Origin: Clostridia bacterium
GTDB lineage: Bacteria; Bacillota; Clostridia; Oscillospirales; Acutalibacteraceae
NCBI GenBank assembly: GCA_017546665.1
Contig: JAFYSE010000017.1
Coordinates: forward strand, 1 to 52,470
Length of the DNA: 52,470 bases
Direction: 5' to 3'
In this document: positions 25,413 to 33,809 of the stretch, piece after piece
Position numbering within the stretch: the stretch's first letter is position 1
How the letters are laid out: every line of letters begins with the position of its first letter
Translations under genes and position numbers: made by a program
Notes under the pieces: model-generated
The model's database searches: none
What the model was told of the DNA's origin: nothing
What the model saw: the letters and a program-made list of their open reading frames with translations, nothing else

Positions 25413-26252
25413 TTATTCTGGGAGAACTTCAATTCCACCGAAGATTGAACGGAAGAAAGCAACGATTTTATCAAAGAAGCCTGCTTTAGATGTCATTGTA
25501 ATTGTTTCTGTATCAAGAACTGTATTTCCGTTTACGAGTTTAACTGTAATTGTTGTATCACCGTTTGCTGCTGATGTAATTGTACAACTCTTGCCGTCTG
25601 CAGAAACTTCCATCTTGAAGTTGTCATTATCTGCAGACCATTGATATTTTGCAGTTGAAGGAGGAGTCTTAGTTTGATTTACGTGAAGGGTAATACCATT
25701 CTTGTAACTGATTTTGTTTGTTGATGGTGTTTTAATTGTGAAATAATCAGTAGTTGTAGTAGTACCAGTTGTAAAAGAAAGAGTCTTTGTAGAAGCAGAT
25801 GCACAAGCAGATGTTACGTTAACATCCTTACCGCCTGAAAGCACATAAGCTTCGCCTACACTACAAGTGATTTTTCCACCAGTTTTCAAAACCTTGAACT
25901 GAACAGTAAACAAAGTTTTTGCAGCACCGGTAATACTATCGCTAGTTGCACCAATGTATTTTACTTCACCAGATTTATTAGTGTTCATAGCTTCGTAACC
26001 AAAAGCACCTGTTGAAGCAGCAGAGTTGCTAACCACCTGGAAATATGCTGTGTCATATTTGAGACTGTACTCTAAAGAAACAAGGTTTGAATTTGCAGGA
26101 AGCTTTACTGTAACTGTTACAACATCACCAACTTTTACAGTTGTCTTGTTTGCTGTTGCAGTAATAGCTGGTGCAGATGCAGCAAAAGCTACTGTTGAAA
26201 TCATAGCAAAAATCATAAGTACTGCTAAGAAAACGGATAATACTTTTTTCAT
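25413..26252 (-). CDS. secreted cohesin-like protein, copy 2
   Basis: A 279-aa paralogue of the adjacent gene: signal peptide (MKKVLSVFLAVLMIFAM, cut near AFA), cohesin-like domain (about 28-150; VGDVVTVTVKLP, LEYSLKYDTAYFQVV, LFTVQFKVL), a Thr-rich linker (about 153-165) and an Ig-like domain (about 168-255; YQWSADNDNF, DTTITVKLVNG). The tail ETITMTSKAGFFDKIVAFF is shared with copy 1. It has its own promoter and terminator, so the pair is expressed separately despite being tandem. Divergence between copies is greatest in the middle of the cohesin-like domain, which could change the binding partner. Ligand unknown. Confidence 0.83.
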   Translation of the reverse strand: MKKVLSVFLAVLMIFAMISTVAFAASAPAITATANKTTVKVGDVVTVTVKLPANSNLVSLEYSLKYDTAYFQVVSNSAASTGAFGYEAMNTNKSGEVKYIGATSDSITGAAKTLFTVQFKVLKTGGKITCSVGEAYVLSGGKDVNVTSACASASTKTLSFTTGTTTTTDYFTIKTPSTNKISYKNGITLHVNQTKTPPSTAKYQWSADNDNFKMEVSADGKSCTITSAANGDTTITVKLVNGNTVLDTETITMTSKAGFFDKIVAFFRSIFGGIEVLPE

Positions 26253-26288
26253 TACGGATATCTCCTTTATTATTGAAATTACAAACAG

Positions 26289-26317
26289 ATTATAGAGTAA
26301 ATTATTAGCAAAGTCAA
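26289..26317 (-). promoter_or_regulatory. sigma-A promoter of cohesin-like copy 2
   Basis: Minus strand TTGACT, 17-base spacer, TATAAT; same hexamers and spacing as the copy 1 promoter. Confidence 0.85.
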
Positions 26318-26325
26318 GAAGAACA

Positions 26326-27675
26326 CTACTTTTTATTATTTAAATAAGATAAGATTTCATCATATTCGTTTTTAATCTTTTCGTTAATTACCAAATCAAG
26401 CAAAAAGGTCAATGTTTCGCCAATTTTTTTACCCTTAAAGCCTAAACCCATCAGGTCGTTGCCATTGATGGCAAGGTCTTTTATTGAGAAGCATTCTTTT
26501 TCTTTTAGAATATCGTTAATTATACTTTTTGTTTCCTTGTAAAAATCATCACCACGATAATATTCGGACTTTTGAGCAGAATTATCGCAAAATTTTATTT
26601 CAATTAAAGGGAAAATTAATTCCACACCAATCTGCGACATAATTTTTTTAAGCCTTTTCCTGTCGGGAGAGACGGAATCATTTACCATAATTGGTGAGTC
26701 GTGGAATGCTACAAGGGTTACAACTTTATTTTTTGTTTCATTATCGAAACGAAGCCTTGTGAGAATTTTTTCTGTGGTTTCTGCACTCTTTTTTGGGTGA
26801 CCATAATAATGTTGTTCACCCTTTTCATCAAAATATGCCACAAGTGGTTTTGCAATATCGTGGAAAAATAACGCAAGACGAATGGCTACATCAGAATTAC
26901 TATTTTCAAGTGCTTTTAAAGAGTGGGTGTAAACATCAAAACAATGATGACGATTTTCTTGCTTAAAGTTTATACAAGGCTTTATTTCGGGAATAAAAAC
27001 AGCAATAACATCGGAAAACTCTTGCAAAACAGAATAAGCATTTTTTCCACAGATGAGTTTTACAAATTCTTCACGAATTCTCTCTGCAGAAATGTTAAGG
27101 AGCAAATCCTTGCATTCGTGAATTGCATATTTTGTTTTTTCTTCAATAGAAAATCCTAAAACAGAAGAAAATCTCAAAGCACGAAGAATCCTGAGAGCAT
27201 CTTCACGAAAACGAGTTTGGGCGTCACCGATACACCGGATGGTTTGATTTTTAATATCGTCAATTCCATTTACAAGGTCACGAAAGCCATCATTAAAATC
27301 GTAAGCAATCGCATTCATTGTAAAATCACGACGCACAACATCATCCGAAAGTGATTTTGAAAAGGTTACACTATCGGGATGACGATTATCAGAATAGCTG
27401 CTTTCACTTCTGTATGTGGTTATTTCAAGGGGCTCGTTATCAATAAGTACAGTAACTGTACCATGCTTTATGCCCGTTTCAATAACACGAAAATCCTTAA
27501 AAACCTTTTTTACTTCGGCGGGCGTTGCGTTTGTTGTAATGTCAATATCACCAATGGGTAAACCCATAATGAAATCTCGCACACTTCCACCGATTAAAAA
27601 TGCCTCGAAACCGCTATTTTTGAGTAATAGGACAGCAGTTTTTGAGGCGGGTTTAAAACTATTTGTTTTGTTCAT
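26326..27675 (-). CDS. cca: CCA tRNA nucleotidyltransferase with HD domain
   Basis: Class II nucleotidyltransferase that adds or repairs the CCA end of tRNAs. The head domain has FLIGGSVRD and the metal-binding DIDI (DxD). RRDFTMNAIAYD and the nucleotide-selecting segment EDALRILRALRFSS follow. A C-terminal HD-type region (LFFHDIAKP) is also present, as in many bacterial enzymes. The length of 449 aa is normal. It could instead be a split-function A- or CC-adding enzyme, which motifs alone do not settle. Its ATG overlaps the end of the TSCPD gene by 17 bases (GAGG 6 bases upstream). No clear terminator lies before the cohesin-like promoter. Confidence 0.94.
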   Translation of the reverse strand: MNKTNSFKPASKTAVLLLKNSGFEAFLIGGSVRDFIMGLPIGDIDITTNATPAEVKKVFKDFRVIETGIKHGTVTVLIDNEPLEITTYRSESSYSDNRHPDSVTFSKSLSDDVVRRDFTMNAIAYDFNDGFRDLVNGIDDIKNQTIRCIGDAQTRFREDALRILRALRFSSVLGFSIEEKTKYAIHECKDLLLNISAERIREEFVKLICGKNAYSVLQEFSDVIAVFIPEIKPCINFKQENRHHCFDVYTHSLKALENSNSDVAIRLALFFHDIAKPLVAYFDEKGEQHYYGHPKKSAETTEKILTRLRFDNETKNKVVTLVAFHDSPIMVNDSVSPDRKRLKKIMSQIGVELIFPLIEIKFCDNSAQKSEYYRGDDFYKETKSIINDILKEKECFSIKDLAINGNDLMGLGFKGKKIGETLTFLLDLVINEKIKNEYDEILSYLNNKK

Positions 27676-27916
27676 TCAATGCCTCTGTGAGAGCAAGTGC
27701 TAATTGGTCAGGGCATGATGTAGGCTTGAAACCACATTTAATACCCTTAATGAGAGGAATAATCTCTTCTGCCTTTTTGCCTTCTACAAGGGCTGCAATA
27801 CCTTTAAGGTTACCATTACAACCACCGAAGAAAGAAACATTTTTTACAATTCCGTCTTCAAGCTCAAACTTAATTTCACGAGCACAAGTGCCACGTGTTT
27901 TGTATTTAAAATCCAT
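27659..27916 (-). CDS. TSCPD-domain protein (TIGR03905-like)
   Basis: An 85-aa protein. The motif TSCPDQLA near the C-terminus, GGCNGNLKG in the middle and YKTRGTCAREI at the N-terminus match the small stand-alone TSCPD family found in Clostridia. The TSCPD segment also occurs at the C-terminus of some class II ribonucleotide reductases, where its Cys residues bind metal. The stand-alone protein has no known role. The gene directly abuts rsmA (the ATG follows the previous stop without a gap) and overlaps cca by 17 bases, so the three are translated as a unit. Confidence 0.9.
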   Translation of the reverse strand: MDFKYKTRGTCAREIKFELEDGIVKNVSFFGGCNGNLKGIAALVEGKKAEEIIPLIKGIKCGFKPTSCPDQLALALTEALNEQNK

Positions 27917-28795
27917 TTATTTTACCTCGCTGATTTTATTTGAAAGTGTCACTAATTCTTCCATTGTGAGTGCTTCTGCACGTGCTGTGAGAGAAAGCCC
28001 TGCATTTTCTACTGCAAGAGTGATTTTATCTTTCTCGATTCCCATACCACTTGAAAGTGAGTTGAGAATTGTTTTTCTTCTCTGTGCAAAGGCAGATTTA
28101 ACCATCTTGAAGAAAAGTGCTTCGTCAGTTACCTGATAATCACCCTTTTTGGTAAGGTCAAGCTCGATTACACAACTGTCAACCTTCGGACTTGGCATAA
28201 ATGAGCCACGGGAAACATCAAAAAGTTTTCTTGCCTGTGCATAATAATTTACTGCAACAGTAACTGCACCACTTTCTCTTGTGCCGACTTTTGCACAAAG
28301 ACGGTCAGCGGCTTCTTTTTGCACCATAACGATTATCTTGTTAAATGGTAGTTTCTCCTCTAAAAGTCGCATTATAACAGGGGAAGTAATATAGTATGGC
28401 AAGTTGGCACATACGAATATTTCCATTCCCTCAAAATGTTCTTTGATTATGGAGTTAAGGTCAGCTTTTAAAATATCCTCGTTAATAAGTGTGAGATTAT
28501 CATATCCTGCAAGTGTGTCGTTAAGCACAGGGAAAAGTCTTGTGTCAAGTTCAACACAAACAACCTTGTCGGCTCTTTCAAGAAGTTCTTTTGTTAAAAC
28601 TCCCACACCGGCACCGATTTCAAGCACGCCAATTTTACCCTTTGCCCCGTCCTTAACAGCTTCCGCCATTCGTGGGCAAACAGTTGGATTAACAAGGAAA
28701 TTCTGTCCTAAACCTTTTGAAAATGTAACATTATGCTCACTCATAACTCTCTTTATAACGGAGATGTCGGTGAGAGTGTAATTTTTCTTATCCAA
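27917..28795 (-). CDS. rsmA: 16S rRNA dimethyladenosine transferase RsmA/KsgA
   Basis: SAM-dependent enzyme that dimethylates A1518 and A1519 in helix 45 of 16S rRNA late in 30S assembly. Motifs are FSKGLGQNFLV at the N-terminus, VLEIGAGVGVLTKELL (SAM-binding motif I), CVELD (motif II) and NLPYYITSPVIM (motif IV, target-base binding). The start appears to be TTG 28795, giving a typical N-terminal length before GQNFL. It overlaps the upstream aminotransferase stop by 8 bases, with AAGGA upstream. At 292 aa it is full length. It sits between an aminotransferase and the TSCPD gene in one operon with cca. Confidence 0.96.
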   Translation of the reverse strand: MDKKNYTLTDISVIKRVMSEHNVTFSKGLGQNFLVNPTVCPRMAEAVKDGAKGKIGVLEIGAGVGVLTKELLERADKVVCVELDTRLFPVLNDTLAGYDNLTLINEDILKADLNSIIKEHFEGMEIFVCANLPYYITSPVIMRLLEEKLPFNKIIVMVQKEAADRLCAKVGTRESGAVTVAVNYYAQARKLFDVSRGSFMPSPKVDSCVIELDLTKKGDYQVTDEALFFKMVKSAFAQRRKTILNSLSSGMGIEKDKITLAVENAGLSLTARAEALTMEELVTLSNKISEVK

Positions 28796-29975
28796 TGTAT
28801 TTTTCCTTTACTTTTCCTAAAAGTTTCATACCTTCAACGATTTTTTCGTCAGAAGGAGTTGAGAAATTCATTCTGAAACAGTTTGTTTCTTCGTCGTTAA
28901 TCATAAATGCTGAACCCGGAACAACTGCAACCTTATTTGCGATACAATCCTTTACAAATTCAAGCATATTTACATTTTCAGGCAATTCACACCAAACGAA
29001 AAGTCCACCCTCTGGACGAACATATTTAACAAAATCACCAAGTTCACTATCAATAAGGTCACACATAAGGTTGAGTTTTCTGCGATAGATTTCACGAATT
29101 TTCTCAATGTGTGCGTTAACGTCGTTCTGTTCCATCCATTTGTCAACAAGCATCTGTGAGAATACGGGAGTATGAACGTCGGAAGCTTGTTTACCGACTG
29201 TCATTTTTGCAATAATTTGTGATGGTGCAACAATATAACCAACACGGATACCTGGTGCTAAAAGTTTTGAGAATGAGCCCGCATAAATAACAATACCATC
29301 TTCATCAAAACTCTTAATTGATGGAACTTCTTCGCCTGAAACTCTTAAATCGCCATAAGGGTTATCTTCAAGGATAAGAAGTCCATACTTTTTAGCAAGT
29401 TCGTAAACTGCCTTTCTCTTTTCAAGGCTCATTGTAGCACCCGATGGGTTTTGGAAGTTAGGAATTGTATAAATGAATCTTGGGTTAGTAGCATTTTTAA
29501 TTGCTTCTTCCAATTTTTCAATATTCATTCCGTCTGCCTCAACAGAAACACCTGCAAGTTTACAACCATAAGAACGGAAACAGTTAAGAGAACCGATGAA
29601 TGAGGGACATTCGCAGATAACGGTGTCGCCCAAATCACAAAGTGCTTTTGTTGCAAGGTCCATAACCTGCTGTGCACCTGAAGTGACAATAAGTGAATCA
29701 AATTCTTTACCGATATTGTATCTGTCTTTAACGAATTTTGTAAGTCTTTCGATTAACGGTCTGTAACCCTCAGTAACTCCATACTGCAATGCAGTTACAG
29801 GAGCAGTTTCAAAGATTTCTGCAGAAATTCTTTTAACCTCTTCGATAGGGAATGATGATGCGTCAGGATTTCCCGCTGCAAAAGGAATAATGCTTGGGTC
29901 CTGAGTTGCTTTTAAGATTTCGCGAATTGCAGATGGTTGAAGTCCTGAAATACGCTTTGAAAAATAATAGTCCAT
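28788..29975 (-). CDS. PLP-dependent class I/II aminotransferase
   Basis: A 395-aa fold-type I aminotransferase of the group close to 2-aminoadipate/aromatic or branched-chain aminotransferases and the MocR catalytic domain, without any DNA-binding part. Motifs are PFAAGNPDASSFP at the N-terminus, TSGAQQVMDL, IPNFQNPSG (substrate/PLP contact), EDNPYGDLR and SFSKLLAPGIRVGY with the Schiff-base Lys in SFSK. Near the C-terminus, RMNFSTP has the carboxylate-binding Arg. ATG 29975 is preferred to GTG 29984, which lies within the ribosome site. It has its own promoter at 30010-30038 and leads the rsmA-TSCPD-cca operon. Substrate unknown. Confidence 0.93.
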   Translation of the reverse strand: MDYYFSKRISGLQPSAIREILKATQDPSIIPFAAGNPDASSFPIEEVKRISAEIFETAPVTALQYGVTEGYRPLIERLTKFVKDRYNIGKEFDSLIVTSGAQQVMDLATKALCDLGDTVICECPSFIGSLNCFRSYGCKLAGVSVEADGMNIEKLEEAIKNATNPRFIYTIPNFQNPSGATMSLEKRKAVYELAKKYGLLILEDNPYGDLRVSGEEVPSIKSFDEDGIVIYAGSFSKLLAPGIRVGYIVAPSQIIAKMTVGKQASDVHTPVFSQMLVDKWMEQNDVNAHIEKIREIYRRKLNLMCDLIDSELGDFVKYVRPEGGLFVWCELPENVNMLEFVKDCIANKVAVVPGSAFMINDEETNCFRMNFSTPSDEKIVEGMKLLGKVKEKYIG

Positions 29976-30009
29976 TTGTTTCACCTAATTTTTAAAGAAA
30001 TATGAAAAT

Positions 30010-30038
30010 ATTTTATCACAATATATATTTGTTTGCAA
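30010..30038 (-). promoter_or_regulatory. sigma-A promoter of aminotransferase-rsmA-cca operon
   Basis: Minus strand TTGCAA, 17-base spacer, TAAAAT. Confidence 0.75.
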
Positions 30039-30051
30039 GTTGCAGTAAAAA

Positions 30052-30077
30052 AATAAAACTGCCCCGAAGGACAGTTT
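30052..30077 (-). terminator. terminator of zip-fprA operon
   Basis: Minus strand stem AAACTGTCC / GGGCAGTTT closed by a TTCG tetraloop and followed by TATTTTTTT. Confidence 0.92.
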
Positions 30078-30081
30078 GTAT

Positions 30082-31227
30082 TTATGCCATTTCTTTTGCA
30101 AGAGCCTTGATTTGTTCAATATTTTCAGACTTTACTGCAGAATGAATTGTTACAATGCTTTCTGCAAAAGTGATTTCTTTGCTATTTTCAAACATTTTCT
30201 TGATTTTGTTCTTAACAATAGGACCCCAAGAGCCATTTTCAACGATACCAATTTTACGGTTTCTGTATCCACGTTCAGTAAGCTCGTTTATGAATTCTCT
30301 CATAAATGGGAACAAGTCACCGTTGTAGGTTGTAGTTGCAAGAATGATTTTTCCGTAACGGAAAGCATCTTCAACTGCTTCTGCCATATCGCAACGAGCA
30401 AGGTCATTTACTACAACCTTAGGACAACCTTCATTCTTAAGTTCTTCTGCTAAAATTTCAACAGCATTTTTTGTGTTACCATAAACGGATGTGTAGCAGA
30501 TGAGTGTGCCTTCACTCTCAACACCATAGGAAGACCAAATGTCATAGAGATTGAGGTAATATCCGAGATTTTCGGTAAGAACAGGACCGTGTAATGGGCA
30601 GATTGTCTGAATATCGAGTCCAGCTGCTTTTTTAAGGACTGCTTGTACCTGCGCACCATATTTACCTACAATGCCGAAATAGTAACGACGAGCTTCACAA
30701 GCCCAATCTTCCTCAACATCCAAAGCACCGAATTTTCCGAATCCATCAGCAGAGAAAAGTACTTTTTCTGTGTTGTCATAGGTCATCATAACTTCAGGCC
30801 AATGCACCATCGGTGCCAAAACAAATGTAAGTGTATGTTCACCTAGGGACAATGTATCGCCTTCACCAACAATAAGTCTTCTGTCAGCATAATCTGTGCC
30901 GAAAAACTTGTTCATCATAACGAATGCACGGTCAGTAGCAACAATAATTGCATTTGGATATGTTTCAGCAAATTTGTTTATGTTTGCGGAGTGGTCAGGC
31001 TCCATGTGTTGCACAATAAGGTAGTCGGGAGCAACATCGTTCAATTCGTTTTTGATGTTCTGCATCCATTCATCAAAAAAGTTCTTATCAACAGTATCCA
31101 TAATTGCAATTTTTTTATCACGAATTATGTATGAGTTGTATGCCATACCGTTTGGCACAATGTACTGACCTTCAAAAAGGTCGATTTGGTGGTCGTTTAC
31201 ACCAATGTATTTTACATCCTTTAACAT
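30082..31227 (-). CDS. FprA-type flavodiiron protein
   Basis: A 381-aa A-type flavoprotein that reduces O2 to water (or NO to N2O) and protects anaerobes. The N-terminal beta-lactamase-like domain has the diiron ligands in order: HMEPDH (HxExDH), a His in APMVHWPEVM, Asp in FSADGFG and His in CPLHGP. The flavodoxin domain (about 240-381) starts LICYTSVYGNTKNAV, with the FMN phosphate loop SVYGNT. AAGGAG precedes ATG 31227. It is 12 bases downstream of a ZIP metal transporter, which might supply iron. No rubredoxin partner is nearby. Confidence 0.95.
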   Translation of the reverse strand: MLKDVKYIGVNDHQIDLFEGQYIVPNGMAYNSYIIRDKKIAIMDTVDKNFFDEWMQNIKNELNDVAPDYLIVQHMEPDHSANINKFAETYPNAIIVATDRAFVMMNKFFGTDYADRRLIVGEGDTLSLGEHTLTFVLAPMVHWPEVMMTYDNTEKVLFSADGFGKFGALDVEEDWACEARRYYFGIVGKYGAQVQAVLKKAAGLDIQTICPLHGPVLTENLGYYLNLYDIWSSYGVESEGTLICYTSVYGNTKNAVEILAEELKNEGCPKVVVNDLARCDMAEAVEDAFRYGKIILATTTYNGDLFPFMREFINELTERGYRNRKIGIVENGSWGPIVKNKIKKMFENSKEITFAESIVTIHSAVKSENIEQIKALAKEMA

Positions 31228-31239
31228 CTTTATTTCTCC

Positions 31240-31998
31240 TTATCCAATTAAAATATCAAAAGCAAGCATTAGGCAGAATCCTGCCAAAAGTGAATATGTT
31301 GCTCCTCTTTCGCTACCGTGAGCGTGAGTTTCAGGTATCATTTCGTCGCTTATTACATAGAGCATGGTACCACCTGCAAAGGCTAATGCAAACGGAAGAA
31401 TTGCAGTAGAAATGGTAACCGCAAAATAGCCTAAAAGGGTACCGATAACTTCGATTGCACCTGTGGCAACTGCGATTAAAAATGTTCGTCTGTGGCTCAT
31501 TCCTGCCGAAAGCATCGGTGCAATTATAACCATACCTTCTGGAATATTCTGTAAGGCAATACCACCTGCAATAGTTATGGCGTCTGCTATGTTTCCTGTA
31601 CCGAAGCCAACACCCGCAGCAATACCTTCGGGTAGATTATGAATAGCAATAGCAATTACAAAAAGTAAAATTTTGTTAAGCTGTGCAGTATTGTTAGGGT
31701 GGCTTTCCTGGTCAACACCTGTCAGTCTGTGTAAATGAGGTACAATTTTGTCGATAAGGTTGACACACAAAGCACCACAGAAAACACCGGCGACTGTAAC
31801 CAATAATGAAAATTTACCACCATATTCCAAGGATGGAAGAATAAGTCCGATTACTGATGCCGCAAGCATAACACCCGATGCAAATGCTAAAACAATATCA
31901 CTGAATTTGTGACTGATTTTCTTGAATAAAAATCCGAAAATCGCACCGATAACGGAAGCTCCGCCAACACCAAGTGCGGTTAACAATACAAGCTTCAT
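31240..31998 (-). CDS. ZIP-family divalent metal transporter
   Basis: A 252-aa, eight-helix importer of zinc, iron or related metals. The two ZIP signature helices are clear: HNLPEGIAAGVGFG (helix 4 motif HNxPEG) and ALQNIPEGMVI (helix 5 motif; the first position is Gln instead of His, as in the GufA-like group). A His-containing loop (VPHLHRLTGVDQESHP) lies between helices 3 and 4. ATG 31998 is chosen (AGAGGA upstream) over GTG 32007. It is followed by the FprA flavodiiron protein, suggesting an iron or oxidative-stress operon. I did not find a convincing promoter. Confidence 0.92.
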   Translation of the reverse strand: MKLVLLTALGVGGASVIGAIFGFLFKKISHKFSDIVLAFASGVMLAASVIGLILPSLEYGGKFSLLVTVAGVFCGALCVNLIDKIVPHLHRLTGVDQESHPNNTAQLNKILLFVIAIAIHNLPEGIAAGVGFGTGNIADAITIAGGIALQNIPEGMVIIAPMLSAGMSHRRTFLIAVATGAIEVIGTLLGYFAVTISTAILPFALAFAGGTMLYVISDEMIPETHAHGSERGATYSLLAGFCLMLAFDILIG

Positions 31999-32160
31999 AT
32001 ACTTCACATCCTCTCACCCGAATTATATTTTTACATTTTTAATTAATTTTACCATAAACAATTGAAAAGTGAAAGAGGATATTTATGTATTTTTCTATTC
32101 CTTTCTCGTTTTAATTCTTTGTGATTTTTCCGTGTTTTAATAACTGTAAAAATTATATGA

Positions 32161-32195
32161 AAAACCACAAGTTACAAAAGTAGCTTGTGGTTTTT
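32161..32195 (-). terminator. terminator of the split tRNA-Arg
   Basis: Stem AAAACCACAAG / CTTGTGGTTTT with inner TAC/GTA pairing. It lies directly after the CCA end of the tRNA 3' half on the minus strand and is followed by TTTTTCATA. It shows the normal end of the original tRNA transcript. Confidence 0.85.
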
Positions 32196-32239
32196 TGGCA
32201 CCCCCTGCGGGAATCGAACCCACAACTAACCCTTAGGAG
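32196..32239 (-). pseudogene. 3' half of disrupted tRNA-Arg(CCT)
   Basis: On the minus strand this 44-base piece starts in the anticodon loop (CTCCTAAG) and runs through the variable loop, T-arm (GTGGG TTCGATT CCCGC) and acceptor strand AGGGGGT to G and CCA. It has no 5' half here; the bases before CTCCTAAG are unrelated. Its acceptor strand pairs with GCCTCCT of the 5' half at 34206-34244. Joining the halves through the shared 8 bases gives a 75-nt cloverleaf. It also acts as one end of the inserted island. Confidence 0.88.
32232..32239. repeat. left att core copy (CTTAGGAG)
   Basis: Eight-bp direct repeat at the left junction of the tRNA-Arg island; identical to 34206-34213 and to the anticodon loop of the intact tRNA. 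Confidence 0.8.
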
Positions 32240-32278
32240 ATACCGAGGGAAACGGCTTTCGCATCCCTTATAATGCCT

Positions 32279-32306
32279 AAAAATCCCCTGCTATCAGGGG
32301 ATTTTT
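32279..32306. terminator. bidirectional terminator-like hairpin in island
   Basis: Stem AAAAATCCCCTG / CAGGGGATTTTT with loop CTAT, A and T flanks on both sides. No gene ends nearby, so it may insulate the left end of the island. From it to the next gene (32307-32542) I see only the two repeats at 32371-32389 and the promoter at 32483. Confidence 0.75.
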
Positions 32307-32370
32307 ACGGTTAATGTGTTATATTGTATTATGCCGTTACCGCTGATTTTATGCTGTTTTACCGCGTTTG

Positions 32371-32389
32371 ATTAGCAAGCAATTAGCAG
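32371..32389 (+). repeat. left-end ATTAGCA repeats
   Basis: ATTAGCAA (32371-32378) and ATTAGCAG (32382-32389), spaced 11 bases start to start. They match the octamers clustered at the other end of the island (33810-33972), as expected for arm-type integrase binding sites. Confidence 0.65.
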
Positions 32390-32482
32390 TGGTATCGATT
32401 TTAGGGTAGTGATAATTGTCTTACTGGGTACCATCGTATTATTTATAGTATCATGGTGTTTAAAATAATCACTTACAAATTA

Positions 32483-32511
32483 TTGCAAAATTCCAATATT
32501 TCTGCTATAAT
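32483..32511 (+). promoter_or_regulatory. sigma-A promoter of island gene
   Basis: TTGCAA, 17-base spacer, TATAAT, 31 bases before the ATG of the 310-aa gene. Confidence 0.82.
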
Positions 32512-32542
32512 AATCTTAACGAAACAGGAACGGAGAATAATT

Positions 32543-33475
32543 ATGGCTGAGATTGATTTAAAAGCTTATACTACACGTGCCAAAGAACTTGAATCTGCTA
32601 TATTTACACAAAAAAGATTAATGGATAGTCATAAATCTCTTTTTGATAGTGAGCGTCCAGTCGAACCTCAAAAGCAACAAATACCTGAGCCTACAAAGCC
32701 TTTTCATCCAGGGGAACCTGATTTTTCCGTTGACCACTTTCTTATTATCGTTTTTGGCATAGCTCTTGTTATAGGAGTCATTATGTGTGCAGTTAATGAA
32801 GGATTGGGTGTTCTTCTTGGTCCGCTTTTAGTTGCTGGTGGCGGTATAATGTTCATTAGTGGAATTATAGTGAGATTTCAACATCAATCAGAACACGAAA
32901 AAGCACTTGAAAACTATGAGAGACAAATGAAAGAATATAATTCTAAAATGTCTACATACAAAATCCAACTTTCTAATATTAACTCTACATATCCTATCGA
33001 ATTAGAAGACTATAGAGAAAAGGTTACTGTTCACGATTCAAAAGTTTCGGGAATAATGTCACAACACAAAAAGGCACTTGCTTCTTTGGAAGAATCAATA
33101 AATGCCGTTTACGATGAAAATATAATTTTCCCTAAATACAGAAATCTTGTTGCGATTACTGCAATCAATGAGTATCTATTAAGTGGCAGATGCGATAAAC
33201 TCGAAGGTCCAGATGGAGCCTATAATCTTTACGAGATGGAACTTAGGCAAAATATCATTATTGCCCAATTGTCAAGCATTATAGATAATTTAGAGCAAAT
33301 TAGAAATAATCAATATTCGCTTTATGAAGAACTGCAAAAATCTAATTGCATTATTGATGAAATTCTTTCCGAAACTCATAAAATGAATGAATCGGCTAAA
33401 CTAACTGCTTATTTCGCAGGGATTACCGCTTTGGCAGAAACTTCTCCAAAATATTATCATGGTATTGTAATGTAA
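32543..33475 (+). CDS. island-borne coiled-coil membrane protein of unknown function
   Basis: A 310-aa protein with an N-terminal helical stretch (about 1-30), a Pro-rich spacer (about 40-62), two adjacent membrane helices (about 66-112, joined by a short NEGLG turn) and long coiled-coil helices (about 115-185 and 245-290). Between the coils is the segment FPKYRNLVAITAINEYLLSG followed by RCDKLEGPDGAYNLYE. From memory this resembles hypothetical proteins carried by clostridial mobile elements; I cannot name a family. ATG 32543 follows CGGAG; the frame stays open upstream to 32453 but without a ribosome site. It has its own strong promoter. A role in phage or plasmid exclusion is speculation. 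Confidence 0.8.
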   Translation: MAEIDLKAYTTRAKELESAIFTQKRLMDSHKSLFDSERPVEPQKQQIPEPTKPFHPGEPDFSVDHFLIIVFGIALVIGVIMCAVNEGLGVLLGPLLVAGGGIMFISGIIVRFQHQSEHEKALENYERQMKEYNSKMSTYKIQLSNINSTYPIELEDYREKVTVHDSKVSGIMSQHKKALASLEESINAVYDENIIFPKYRNLVAITAINEYLLSGRCDKLEGPDGAYNLYEMELRQNIIIAQLSSIIDNLEQIRNNQYSLYEELQKSNCIIDEILSETHKMNESAKLTAYFAGITALAETSPKYYHGIVM

Positions 33476-33499
33476 AATAAAACATGGAGGTAATCATAT

Positions 33500-33730
33500 A
33501 TGATAAACAAAGAAAAATATTTATCGGAATTCAAAAAAGTTTTAGTGGAAATATACCCTATGGGTAATTATACAAAAGCTTAGCTAACAGGAAATGATAG
33601 TTTAGTGCGAAATAAAATGGATAATTTTGTTATGCGTAACTATGGCGAGTATTATAAAAATGAACTAAAACAATTAATCGCGTATAAAAATAGCCTTTAC
33701 GACGAATGTGTTGAAGAACTCGTATTGTAA
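33500..33730 (+). pseudogene. small island ORF interrupted by in-frame amber codon
   Basis: A 77-codon reading frame with a good ribosome site (GGAGG 9 bases upstream of ATG 33500), directly after the 310-aa gene. Codon 28 is TAG (33581-33583), after which the frame stays open for 48 more codons to TAA, ending KNSLYDECVEELVL. The coding character looks the same on both sides of the TAG. It is either a recently inactivated gene, one substitution away from Lys, Gln, Glu or Trp, or it relies on readthrough. The predicted product is small, charged and helical, and not recognised. Confidence 0.65.
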
Positions 33731-33739
33731 TAACATAAT

Positions 33740-33774
33740 AATCTGCTCTCGACATCGAGAGCAGATTTTATTTT
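33740..33774 (+). terminator. terminator of island genes
   Basis: Twelve-bp stem AATCTGCTCTCG / CGAGAGCAGATT with loop ACAT, followed by TTATTTTT. Confidence 0.9.
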
Positions 33775-33809
33775 TAAATGACAATATCAACATAATAACT
33801 ATCGCCCTC

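Noticed and set aside
32543-33475. Integrase or relaxase in the island
   Set aside because: The 310-aa protein shows no Arg-His-Arg-Tyr recombinase residues or HUH motif; it is a two-helix coiled-coil membrane protein.
33575-33592. Programmed readthrough signal at the amber codon
   Set aside because: The bases after TAG (CTAACA) do not match the known CAR-YYA leaky context and no downstream stem is evident, so readthrough is kept only as a possibility.
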